Shown: in pieces, positions 24,308 to 31,623 of the stretch
Layout of the letters: each line of letters begins with the position of its first letter
Numbering within the stretch: position 1 is the first letter of the stretch
IMG/VR virus record: IMGVR_UViG_3300030047_000076
Span: 1 to 33,581 of that record
DNA: 33,581 nucleotides
DNA from: a virus
Strand: one strand, 5' to 3'
Notes under the pieces: model-generated
Database searches by the model: none
What the model was told of the DNA's origin: nothing
What the model saw: the letters and a program-made list of their open reading frames with translations, nothing else
Position numbers and translations under genes: made by a program

Positions 24308-24736
24308 CTAATTCACGACAGAGTCTGAAATAGAAGCGCCGGGTTGGCCGGCCACGGAGTTTTTTACTAACTCCTCCGCATCCTCTTCCGAGATTTTATT
24401 TAGTTTCTGAGCTTCGTTGACAATCTTTTCCAAACGTGCTGCGGACATGTTTTGTGATAATGTTGGGTAATCCTCTGGTTCCAGAATCAATACTCCTTTT
24501 TCATCACACAATGTAACCACTGATAATTTTGCACGGAAGTCAGTCAAGGATCTGTCATAACTTACAACATTTCCTTTGGCATCTTTTGTTTCTTTGATCA
24601 ACGATTGCTCAAATGTGTCTCTTTCTCTTCCAGTCATTTGACGCACATAGACAAAATCATCTTTGCCTAAATCAACTTTAACGATCTCCAGCTTTTCTTT
24701 AGCCAGTAAACTTTTGCGGTTCAATAAATTTCCCAT
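24308..24736 (-). CDS. tail assembly chaperone, G-like
   Basis: This 142-residue protein has the pattern of phage tail assembly chaperones: VYVRQMTGRERDTFEQSL, then DFRAKLSVVTLCDEKG and SAARLEKIVNEAQKLN. It lies between the major tail protein and tape measure genes. Its last 17 codons contain an A AAA AAC slippery site (24365-24359) that allows a fraction of ribosomes to enter the T frame, as in lambda G/GT. Without slippage it ends in SDSVVN. Confidence 0.85.
   Translation of the reverse strand: MGNLLNRKSLLAKEKLEIVKVDLGKDDFVYVRQMTGRERDTFEQSLIKETKDAKGNVVSYDRSLTDFRAKLSVVTLCDEKGVLILEPEDYPTLSQNMSAARLEKIVNEAQKLNKISEEDAEELVKNSVAGQPGASISDSVVN
24338..24365 (-). promoter_or_regulatory. programmed -1 ribosomal frameshift signal
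   Basis: On the minus strand, codons GTA AAA AAC form the heptamer A AAA AAC (24365-24359) in the zero frame of the G-like gene. Six bases on, GCCGG (24352-24348) pairs with CCGGC (24342-24338) around a 5-base loop, a GC stem in A+T-rich DNA. A GGAGGAG run lies just upstream of the heptamer, as SD-like stimulators do. The -1 frame then reads RGRPTRRFYFRLCRELGYPHPDH into the T-like ORF. Confidence 0.85.
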
Positions 24737-24790
24737 GATTAGTAATTTTTTTGATTAATGTTTAAAAATCCGTGATTAGGACTGAATTAA

Positions 24791-25228
24791 TTATGCACCT
24801 GGAGAGCTTGATTCTTGTCCAGAGTTACAAGTTACAACACCACTGATTTGAATAGTAACATCAAGTGTCACTGCTTCTTTTGCACTAATTGTTAATGGAA
24901 GTTCTGTCACCATCCCTTGGAACTCAAAAGATGTTTTTACAGCATCCCCAAGAACAATTTCGTAGTTCTGAAGTTCATCAGTTTCAAAGTCTGCTTTCAA
25001 GGCATCAAAGCCATCACGAGAGAAGTTCATTGACAAAGAGATTGTCCCTGAGTCACGAAATCCTGCAATGTACTCTTTATACCCTCCGGTACTGTCCATG
25101 TTTGTTACTTCGATCGGATCCCTTTTGAAGCCGGGTCCTTTGATAGAAGTAATCTCAGAAATGACAACCCAATCAGAGCCATTCCATTTCTGAAAAATAG
25201 TTCCTACACCACTAAATGCTTTCGTCAT
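24791..25228 (-). CDS. major tail (tube) protein
   Basis: A 145-residue protein of the lambda gpV/TP901 tail-tube type: ISEITSIKGPGFKRDPIEVTNMDSTGG, an IAGFRDSGTISLSMNF stretch, and EFQGMVTELPL near the C-terminus. These mark strands of the tube fold. It is preceded by a strong Shine-Dalgarno sequence, as expected for an abundant virion protein. It lies upstream of the chaperone and tape measure genes in the usual order. No tail sheath gene is seen, which supports a siphovirus. Confidence 0.88.
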   Translation of the reverse strand: MTKAFSGVGTIFQKWNGSDWVVISEITSIKGPGFKRDPIEVTNMDSTGGYKEYIAGFRDSGTISLSMNFSRDGFDALKADFETDELQNYEIVLGDAVKTSFEFQGMVTELPLTISAKEAVTLDVTIQISGVVTCNSGQESSSPGA

Positions 25229-25234
25229 TTGATA

Positions 25235-25244
25235 TTCTCCTTTT
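25235..25244 (-). promoter_or_regulatory. Shine-Dalgarno of the major tail protein gene
   Basis: The minus strand reads AAAAGGAGAA at 25244-25235. AGGAG (25241-25237) lies 8 bases from the ATG. Most genes in this window have no such sequence. Confidence 0.75.
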
Positions 25245-25270
25245 CTTTAAAAAATTAAATTTTGTAAAAA

Positions 25271-25882
25271 TTAATAAGGATACTTACAATACTTCATCCC
25301 AAGATTATGTCCTTTATGAGAATCCCTCATCTTTTGCTTAGTTTCTTCAGAAAGAGTGCTTCCTTTACGTTTACTAGAAGTTCCTAATTTTAAAAAAGAC
25401 ATTTTAAGTTTGGATTCTTCAGAATGCTTTCTTCCTGACATACCAGATATTTTTCTTGAAGAAGCTGCTATAGACATTTTAAGTTTAGTTTCTTCAGAAA
25501 TCACTTTGCCTTTGTTATTTAGACCATTTGTGTTTCCTTTTAATTTTTCACTTAAATTTCTTTTGTATTCTTCAGAATGTTTAACACCTGCACAACTGCC
25601 TGCAATTGGACATCTATTATACCCATTGGGACTAAGTGTTTTGTAATGATCAATTCGTTTCTGTTCTTTTAACAATAATTCATCAGGTTCACAGTAAATC
25701 AGAACTTCAAAAACAAAAGCATCTGCACCATACAAATCCCAGTCTTTTTGTAACACCTTATTAGAATAACTGAATTTTAAACATTGCAAATGATGTTTCC
25801 ATCTTCTCTCAATATTTAAAGAGCTTCCAATATACCGTTTACCGTTTACCAAATTCCTTATCTGATAAATTCCAGAACTCAT
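25271..25882 (-). CDS. GIY-YIG homing endonuclease with NUMOD3 repeats
   Basis: This 203-residue protein has an N-terminal GIY-YIG nuclease domain: GIY (4-6), KRYIGSS (15-21) with YIG at 17-19, R26, E73 as the likely catalytic Glu, and NGYNRCP (86-92). Three or more NUMOD3-type repeats follow (about 103-190: KHSEEYKRNLSEKLKG, ISEETKLKMS, KHSEESKLKMS, LSEETKQKM). It is a mobile DNA-cutting gene inserted in the tail module between the tail terminator and the tail tube. The ATG overlaps the upstream stop by 4 bases. It has no role in virion assembly. Confidence 0.9.
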   Translation of the reverse strand: MSSGIYQIRNLVNGKRYIGSSLNIERRWKHHLQCLKFSYSNKVLQKDWDLYGADAFVFEVLIYCEPDELLLKEQKRIDHYKTLSPNGYNRCPIAGSCAGVKHSEEYKRNLSEKLKGNTNGLNNKGKVISEETKLKMSIAASSRKISGMSGRKHSEESKLKMSFLKLGTSSKRKGSTLSEETKQKMRDSHKGHNLGMKYCKYPY

Positions 25883-26274
25883 GATCTACGTTGAATATTA
25901 AAGTTTACAATAAAACGAGGCCGGTTATTCTCATCCCAATCCAGTAGTGCTGGTCCGCTGGAGCAGTATATTACAGAATATAAAGTCCCATTCCACGTCT
26001 CTTGTGCCCGGCCGTGAAGTGAGTTCTTTATAATTTCTGCCAAAATCCATCCTTTTTGATAATCTGTCGATCTTACCCTAACTTGTACAGATGGATTATC
26101 TATTCCTGCCCCATCTAGGGTTAACTGAGGCGGAATCACTGAGTAGTCAAATAAAGTTGCTGTCTCAGAAGGTTTTGCAGGTTCTTGTCCTATGAACAAA
26201 TTTGTAGCGAATACTAATCCTAGATCAGATTCTGCTACTAACATATCTTTTATATCTTCTGAGGCTGAGTTCAT
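25879..26274 (-). CDS. tail terminator-like protein
   Basis: The start at ATG 26274 (MNSASEDIKDMLV) is chosen because it lies 4 bases after the upstream stop. An in-frame Met at 26304 would overlap the previous gene by 26 bases. The roughly 131-residue protein has an N-terminal helix, then VQVRVRSTDYQKGWILAEIIKNSLHG and a beta-rich end with NNRPRFIVNFNIQR, similar to phage tail terminator/minor capsid proteins. The position between the HK97 gp10-like gene and the tail tube gene supports the tail terminator role at the head-tail joint. Confidence 0.7.
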   Translation of the reverse strand: MNSASEDIKDMLVAESDLGLVFATNLFIGQEPAKPSETATLFDYSVIPPQLTLDGAGIDNPSVQVRVRSTDYQKGWILAEIIKNSLHGRAQETWNGTLYSVIYCSSGPALLDWDENNRPRFIVNFNIQRRS

Positions 26275-26278
26275 GTCT

Positions 26279-26671
26279 TTATGGTATTTTTGTTTCTGAT
26301 GCAATTATTTGTAATAGTACATCCCAATTTCTCATTATTGCTTGTTCAAAGAATTTAGGTCCGGATCCAGGTCTTGTCCAATTTACTGCACCAAGCATTT
26401 CATGTACCCAAAGAGCATAACTGGCGTAAAATCCCATCTCTATACCATGTTCTCTGTTCACTGTGATAGAATGTTGCTGCCAGCTATCTCTTAGGTTTCC
26501 TAAATCTACAGGAATCAAAGGAATGGTGTTGTCCATATCCCTTCTGATAAATTTAGCCATTTTCTGCAAGCCTTTTGCATTCCTGTCTTTTAAAGCTATA
26601 ACCTCCTTATTGAAGTTTGAAATAACTTGTTCAAACCCTCTTATACTTGCTCCTGAGATTCCTTGAGGCAT
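26279..26671 (-). CDS. HK97 gp10-like neck/tail completion protein
   Basis: This 130-residue protein has the HK97 gp10 pattern: a helical start (GFEQVISNFNKEVIALKDRNAKGLQKMAKFIRRD), then PVDLGNLRDSWQ, YASYALWVHEM, and GPKFFEQAIMRN. Members act in the neck or as tail-completion proteins. Its position among head-tail joining genes agrees. Fairly secure. Confidence 0.8.
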   Translation of the reverse strand: MPQGISGASIRGFEQVISNFNKEVIALKDRNAKGLQKMAKFIRRDMDNTIPLIPVDLGNLRDSWQQHSITVNREHGIEMGFYASYALWVHEMLGAVNWTRPGSGPKFFEQAIMRNWDVLLQIIASETKIP

Positions 26672-26675
26672 GGTG

Positions 26676-27062
26676 TTAGTTATTTAGATTCTTGAATCCT
26701 AAAAACAATGTTCTGACAAATACTTTATTTGATTTTATCATTGGTATTTTGTCAATGGCAACAATCTCATAGGCTCCAAAAATGTCTTTAGGATTAGCTA
26801 ACGACGGGTATATTGATAAATCAGAAAGTGTTCCTAAAAATAACCAACCTTCAAAATCTAAATCTTGTGTTACCAAAATAGAGGCTTTAGAGGTTTGTTC
26901 TTTTCCTTTAGGATCAACAAATGTTCTTTGCATGTCTTCCCATCTGCATTTGATTTCTATCGGTTCATCAAATGTAGCATTGCCATAACCGTCTTTTGTT
27001 GGGTTTCCCCAATACACAGCAGTCTGGACACATACTTTCTTTATGAAGCTAGTGATACTCAT
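26676..27062 (-). CDS. head closure / head-tail joining protein
   Basis: A 128-residue, beta-rich protein (QTAVYWGNPTKDGYGNATFDEPIEIKCRWEDMQ) in the slot normally held by head closure or stopper proteins, between the connector adaptor and the gp10-like gene. The GWLFLGT and AYEIVAIDKIP stretches fit the small beta-barrel of that family. Assignment rests on pattern and synteny. Confidence 0.7.
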   Translation of the reverse strand: MSITSFIKKVCVQTAVYWGNPTKDGYGNATFDEPIEIKCRWEDMQRTFVDPKGKEQTSKASILVTQDLDFEGWLFLGTLSDLSIYPSLANPKDIFGAYEIVAIDKIPMIKSNKVFVRTLFLGFKNLNN

Positions 27063-27065
27063 AGC

Positions 27066-27431
27066 TTAGGATTTTATTGCATAAATGGTAGCTACCTTTT
27101 TTCCGTCTTGAGCAGCCATTAAACCGGTTGTGTCAAGAGTTAAAACCATCTGTCCATATGGAGTAGATTTTAATCCTTCTTCATATTTGCCAGTGTATGT
27201 TATTGAAGCGCCGCCTGCTCCTTCTTTAATTGCCATCCTTTCTCTGGTACATGCAATCATGTGAGCAGTAAACCAGCGTTCAATTTCTTTTAGGATATCT
27301 GTAGTTCCTAAACCTAATACTGAATTTACCAAAGTATTCGCAGAAGTTATGTAATACCCTATCTGCGGATCAGACAATTCTGTATTGTCTAAAATTGCTC
27401 TTACCTCTTTTGCTGTTACTCTTGCTGCCAT
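27066..27431 (-). CDS. head-tail connector adaptor
   Basis: This 121-residue protein is mostly helical: VTAKEVRAILDNTELSDPQIGYYITSANTLV, then LKEIERWFTAHMIACT and a short beta end (GGASITYTGKYEEGLKSTPYGQMVLTLD). This is the pattern of gp6/gp15-like adaptors that sit below the portal. Next to the head closure gene in the usual order. Confidence 0.8.
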   Translation of the reverse strand: MAARVTAKEVRAILDNTELSDPQIGYYITSANTLVNSVLGLGTTDILKEIERWFTAHMIACTRERMAIKEGAGGASITYTGKYEEGLKSTPYGQMVLTLDTTGLMAAQDGKKVATIYAIKS

Positions 27432-27442
27432 GTTGTGTATTA

Positions 27443-28108
27443 TTAGAATAGTTTTTTAACTTGCTCTTCAAAATTTGGAGGTATTGTTAATCCTAGCCAA
27501 TTTATTATTTCATACATTTGTTCAAAATCCCCGTCTCGCATTCTCTCCGGCCATATCACTTTACAGTTTAAACCAGCATCTACCATCTCTACAAAACGGT
27601 TTTCCTGCTCGTGTACCCACCACAGCCAACCGTCAGCCTCATTCGCTGCATTTACCTTTTGAAGATTGGCTTTATCTTTAAAAGCAGACATAAAGCCTGT
27701 TTTAATACAACTTTGCACGATATCGCCTGTTCTACGCCTAACTACAATCCACTTGGCTTCAGGATATAAATTATTCCACACCGGCCATGTTTGTCCAATT
27801 CTTGAACTTTTATACAACCAGAGATTATCTCCTTTATACCCTTCTCTGTCAAGAATCTTTTTAATAGTAGACTTCCAATTATGGGTATATAGGTTAATGT
27901 ACGGTTGTTCTGGTATTGGAAACTGTCCTCTTGGATCTAAATTATTGTCTCCGTACAAATGACTTACCAAAGTTTTAATTGAATGATTTTCATGCATCTT
28001 TGTGGTACATCCTGTAAACACACCACAAGACTCAATAATTTTAGCAACAATGGTAGATCCTGATCTTTCTATGCCGGTAATTAGAATAGGTTTGTTTGAG
28101 TAGTTCAT
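27443..28108 (-). CDS. sulfotransferase-like protein
   Basis: This 221-residue protein begins ILITGIERSGST (P-loop GIERSGST, 12-19), the 5'-phosphosulfate-binding loop of sulfotransferases. It continues to IVVRRRTGDIVQS (121-133), which fits the 3'-phosphate-binding Arg...Ser motif. Such enzymes move sulfate from PAPS to a sugar or other hydroxyl. It is the third gene of a cassette with two glycosyltransferase-type genes, all lying between capsid and connector genes. It could add sulfate to a glycan on the virion or on the host surface; the substrate is not knowable from sequence. The start overlaps the upstream gene by 4 bases. Confidence 0.8.
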   Translation of the reverse strand: MNYSNKPILITGIERSGSTIVAKIIESCGVFTGCTTKMHENHSIKTLVSHLYGDNNLDPRGQFPIPEQPYINLYTHNWKSTIKKILDREGYKGDNLWLYKSSRIGQTWPVWNNLYPEAKWIVVRRRTGDIVQSCIKTGFMSAFKDKANLQKVNAANEADGWLWWVHEQENRFVEMVDAGLNCKVIWPERMRDGDFEQMYEIINWLGLTIPPNFEEQVKKLF

Positions 28109-29328
28109 AGTTTGTAAGTTTCTTTGATTGTGTTTCTTAGATTTTCTGGTAACACCTTTTCATGTTTATCACGGTACATACTTGAATTATGTCCGTTTCC
28201 TATCCCTCCTCTTCCTGGCAACCCTTTTATGCCTACAGACAAATTTAAACCTTTTAAAAACTGAATATTTTTTGCTTCTTTAAAAAATGAAATGTCAATA
28301 TATTTTTCCTGGTATTTTAAAACCTCCTCAAACAAGTTAATCATCTTTGGAGTAAATGCTGTCTGAAATAAGCTAGAATGCTTTGTGTTGACACACCTGC
28401 GTTCTGACTTTAATTGTACGTTATAATAGACTGTCTGAATCTCTCCAACAACATCAAATCCTTTTAAAGCAGCAGTCATAACAGACAAATATTTTGGAGT
28501 ATAGTAGTCATCATCCTCAATGATAAAAACTGCATCTACATCATACTTTTTAACTTCCTCAATACCTGCTTTTAAATTTCTTGCTTGAGTGTTATCTCCT
28601 TCCTTCCAAATAGGGAATGGATAAAATTTTACTATTGTCCAATCTTCTCTGAAATCTTCAGGTACTGTATTTACAGTAGTCGGGTAACAATCATCAACCA
28701 AAATCCAAATAACAGGGCCAGAGTATGTTTGATTTTTCATAAAGCCCATACAATGTTTAATCTGTTCTGGACGTCCTCCTGTTGGTGTAATCAGTGCAAT
28801 CGGTTTTCTTTTAGGTGTAATCCATTCACAATTGAGGTTCTTTACATACTCCTTCATTTTTGTAGCTTGGGTAACATACGCTTTAGGAAAATACGGTTTG
28901 CTGGTGTCAAAAGTCGTTACATCTCCGGTAGTGCATGAGTCAAAAGAAATAAATACAAACTTGACACATCCCATAATTTCTGCCATTTTGATTGCAATTA
29001 TGGCTGAAAAAGTGTCTATTGGAAACCCCATTTCTTTTGCATCAAATTCTAAATAAGACAATTTCGGTTTACCGATAGTTTTAACAGACTCGTGTTTATG
29101 CAAAATTAATGTGGTTGATTCTTTTACAGGAACAGTAAACTGATCTTTTTGAAGAGAATATATACTGTTAGGTAGTTCTAATTCTTCAACTTTAATGATA
29201 GCTTGATTTAAAGTGATAACAAGACCTTCCTTTACCATTGTCTTGGTAAGGTAATTCAAACTTGGACCTTTCCCGACAATGTATGCTGTCTGTCCAATAT
29301 GTGTGTCTTTTATATCATCTGTAAACAT
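28105..29328 (-). CDS. two-domain protein: DUF115/GT42-like N-domain plus GT-A glycosyltransferase
   Basis: A 407-residue protein. Residues 1-172 have GQTAYIVGKGPSLNYL, LVITLNQA and CVKFVFISFDS, a Rossmann-like pattern shared with the next upstream gene and with GNGPS-type sialyltransferase-like proteins. Residues about 176-407 are a GT-A glycosyltransferase: PIALITPTGGRPEQIKHC, WILVDD (208-213), and FIIEDDDYYTPKYL, where EDDD (271-274) is the likely metal-binding DxD site. It is predicted to transfer a sugar from a nucleotide sugar. It overlaps both neighbours in the cassette. The acceptor is unknown. Confidence 0.78.
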   Translation of the reverse strand: MFTDDIKDTHIGQTAYIVGKGPSLNYLTKTMVKEGLVITLNQAIIKVEELELPNSIYSLQKDQFTVPVKESTTLILHKHESVKTIGKPKLSYLEFDAKEMGFPIDTFSAIIAIKMAEIMGCVKFVFISFDSCTTGDVTTFDTSKPYFPKAYVTQATKMKEYVKNLNCEWITPKRKPIALITPTGGRPEQIKHCMGFMKNQTYSGPVIWILVDDCYPTTVNTVPEDFREDWTIVKFYPFPIWKEGDNTQARNLKAGIEEVKKYDVDAVFIIEDDDYYTPKYLSVMTAALKGFDVVGEIQTVYYNVQLKSERRCVNTKHSSLFQTAFTPKMINLFEEVLKYQEKYIDISFFKEAKNIQFLKGLNLSVGIKGLPGRGGIGNGHNSSMYRDKHEKVLPENLRNTIKETYKL

Positions 29329-30008
29329 TATGCAATATCTTTAAAGTTGACTTTTTTAAATCCTTCAATTTTACTTTCTGGACTGCAATTAAGAACCTCA
29401 ATATTAAGTTTCTTTAGATCATGCACCATTGATCCAAATCCATCTAAATGTGACCTCAATGTTCTTCCAATTGTTCTAGGATCTGTTGCATAAAATTTAT
29501 GCCAATGCTGATTTTTGTTTGTGTCTAACGACATATCAAATCCCAACAATATGATCCTTTTTACTCCTGTATGTACTGCAACATTGATGGCAGAAGATCC
29601 GCTGTTATTATTCCAACTAAGCATTCTAGGATCATCAGTAATGCCGAACTTCTGTTGTTTATTCTTTGCAATGTATTTTACACCTTTGACATCTAAAATA
29701 TCAGGAGCACAAGAAACTCTTAAGCCCCGAAAATTTAAAATATCGTATTTATTTTTTTTCCAATAACTAGGATCTCCGAAAAACAACATGTCTATCCAAT
29801 CTCCCAATTTGTAGGCCATGTTTACCGCAATAATGTGTTCTGCATGGATACGTTCCAAGTATGGGGAGTAGGACGAAACATCCGCTTTTCCTTCATAAAC
29901 TTGCTTTACTAAAGACTCCGGGATATCAAACTGTTTAATTATAGAAGGACCACCTCCAATAATTACACATTGTCCACCATCCCATACTTTTGGAACTGTC
30001 CATTTCAT
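29328..30008 (-). CDS. DUF115/MptE-like Rossmann protein (phage norphogenetic-type)
   Basis: This 226-residue protein contains GGQCVIIGGGPSI (11-23), HIIAVNMAYKLGDWIDMLFFGD, SSAINVAVHTGVKRIILLGFDMS and a QHWHKFYA stretch. The pattern is of DUF115/MptE-like or GT42-like enzymes found near head genes in many phages, sometimes annotated norphogenetic protein. The GGGPS motif recalls the CMP-sugar loop of Campylobacter-type sialyltransferases. Activity is unproven. It overlaps the GT gene by one base and shares its fold with that gene's N-domain. Confidence 0.75.
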   Translation of the reverse strand: MKWTVPKVWDGGQCVIIGGGPSIIKQFDIPESLVKQVYEGKADVSSYSPYLERIHAEHIIAVNMAYKLGDWIDMLFFGDPSYWKKNKYDILNFRGLRVSCAPDILDVKGVKYIAKNKQQKFGITDDPRMLSWNNNSGSSAINVAVHTGVKRIILLGFDMSLDTNKNQHWHKFYATDPRTIGRTLRSHLDGFGSMVHDLKKLNIEVLNCSPESKIEGFKKVNFKDIA

Positions 30009-30011
30009 AAC

Positions 30012-30440
30012 CTAATCTCCCAAAACCGTTAGTAATTCTTCAGCAGATGCTTTACTTAAAGGAGCCTCATTGATAGGTTTTCCTTTTTCATTAACAACAT
30101 TCCAAAGATCACCTTCTACTTCTTCCAAATGGTAAACTTCTGGAGGTACAGGTAATTTGTTAGGTGCTTTAGGAGCAACTGCATCACCGGGATCTACAAG
30201 GATTACGACGTTACGAAACGATTTAGGTATGTCATCAGGATCAGCCCAAAAAGTTTGGTTTGATTTGATATGATGATTCTCAAATAAGAAAGAACCTCCT
30301 CCGATTTTTCTAAAAAGAGATTTTATGGGCTGTTCAATGATAACAGCAGTTTCTTCGACTTCTTCAACAACAACCTTTTTCTCTTTTTTAACTTTTCCTT
30401 CGGGTTTGTCTGCTCTTACCCGTACTCTTTTATTTTCCAT
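30012..30440 (-). CDS. head-associated hypothetical protein, 142 aa
   Basis: This protein has a Lys/Glu/Val-rich N-terminal tail (about 1-40) and a small beta domain, GGGSFLFENHHIKSNQTFWADPDDIPKSF. Its C-terminus (NEAPLSKASAEELLTVLGD) is an SAP/HeH-like short helix pair. It directly follows the capsid gene, so it is probably a capsid-associated protein. No family can be named. Confidence 0.6.
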   Translation of the reverse strand: MENKRVRVRADKPEGKVKKEKKVVVEEVEETAVIIEQPIKSLFRKIGGGSFLFENHHIKSNQTFWADPDDIPKSFRNVVILVDPGDAVAPKAPNKLPVPPEVYHLEEVEGDLWNVVNEKGKPINEAPLSKASAEELLTVLGD

Positions 30441-30487
30441 GATTAAGATTTTAAAAATTAAAATAATCCATGATTAGGATACTTCAA

Positions 30488-31597
30488 TTATGCAAGATGC
30501 ACAACTCCGCTTCGTTTGTTCTGATCAGAACGAATCTGAGGAACCTGTATGGTAAGAACTTTGTATTTGGTAATAAATTTACCTTCTACGCCCCATTCTA
30601 CGTTCTGTAAGCCTAATCCTTGAACAAGGCGTACTACGTCAGAAGTCATTTGCACCAAAAGCACGTTGTCAGCTTCCAAGGTGTCAATTACTTTGATACC
30701 AGAGATACCAGCAATTTTCAAGATACGTTCGCGAATGGTCATCGTAGATGCACCAGCGGTATCATAATCATTGTCAATAACGGTGTCATAAGATGTTGGA
30801 ATGTACAACTGCCAAGGTCCGTAATGGTAGTCTGCAATAGAGGCATCTTTCATTGCCATTACATCTGCAACAATAGCAGCGGCAGTCTTGCCGGATTCGT
30901 TCCAAGCTACTTTCAACTGCACCAAGTTCCTGTCAGGATGGTTTACATAGCTGTAAATGGTGTTCTGTCCGCGAGAGTCTTTTTCTCCAAAAGAGTACTG
31001 TTGGTTGTCAGAAAACAACATTCCTTCCAATTTTTCCTGGATAGCTCTGGTTGCACGTTCAGCATCTGTGGTATCCAAAGGATTACCAAGTGAACGAGAA
31101 GCAGCAAGCTCACGGGCGTTGATTTCATAATCAACATGGATAATTGGAATTGGCAAGTAATTGTGCTGATATTTCGGTCTGTCATTCTTTCCACGGGTTA
31201 CACCGTCCATGGTAACAACAGCTTCCATATCCCCAGAAATATCATGCCATTCAAGAACAGTTGTTCCCATTGCATTTCCCAGATTGTAAACTAATCCTTT
31301 GGAACGTAAATCGTCAATACCGCCTAAGCGTTGACGAGAAACATCCATCAAAGCAGAATCCAATTGTTTCCACTCATCCCTTCTTAGGGTTGCATTAGTG
31401 TTAATGAACCTGGTATCCCAGTTAGTAGCAATTTTCGGGTCACCACCTTTATAAACAGTCATACAAGGCCTTCCTGTCTCATCAATAAATGGACGAAGAG
31501 CACCTACATTCAAACGACCGTTAGTGATGATGCCACCAGCAACTTCACCTGTAGCCTGGCCGTTTGCTCCCATTAAATCAACATTTGCTTCAAACAT
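30488..31597 (-). CDS. major capsid protein, encapsulin-like HK97 fold
   Basis: This 369-residue protein has IPIIHVDYEINARELAASRS, then TDAERATRAIQEKLEGMLF and GIKVIDTLEADNVLLVQMT, matching the encapsulin/linocin-like branch of HK97-fold capsid proteins used by many phages. It is flanked by decoration and protease-scaffold genes in the usual order. A strong Shine-Dalgarno precedes it. It should assemble the icosahedral head after processing by the protease encoded upstream. Confidence 0.87.
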   Translation of the reverse strand: MFEANVDLMGANGQATGEVAGGIITNGRLNVGALRPFIDETGRPCMTVYKGGDPKIATNWDTRFINTNATLRRDEWKQLDSALMDVSRQRLGGIDDLRSKGLVYNLGNAMGTTVLEWHDISGDMEAVVTMDGVTRGKNDRPKYQHNYLPIPIIHVDYEINARELAASRSLGNPLDTTDAERATRAIQEKLEGMLFSDNQQYSFGEKDSRGQNTIYSYVNHPDRNLVQLKVAWNESGKTAAAIVADVMAMKDASIADYHYGPWQLYIPTSYDTVIDNDYDTAGASTMTIRERILKIAGISGIKVIDTLEADNVLLVQMTSDVVRLVQGLGLQNVEWGVEGKFITKYKVLTIQVPQIRSDQNKRSGVVHLA

Positions 31598-31603
31598 TTT
31601 TAT

Positions 31604-31613
31604 ATCTCCTTTC
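31604..31613 (-). promoter_or_regulatory. Shine-Dalgarno of the major capsid gene
   Basis: The minus strand reads AAAGGAG (31612-31606) with 8 bases to the ATG, inside GAAAGGAGAT. It is among the few clear Shine-Dalgarno sites in the window. Confidence 0.75.
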
Positions 31614-31623
31614 TTAAGTTTAA

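Noticed and set aside
26275-26304. Upstream Met of the tail terminator gene
   Set aside because: It would overlap the gp10-like gene by 26 bases. ATG 26274 is 4 bases after that gene's stop. The longer form remains possible.
30943-31194. Minus-strand 83-aa ORF within the capsid gene
   Set aside because: It is an alternative frame of the major capsid gene, with no independent start signal or family features.
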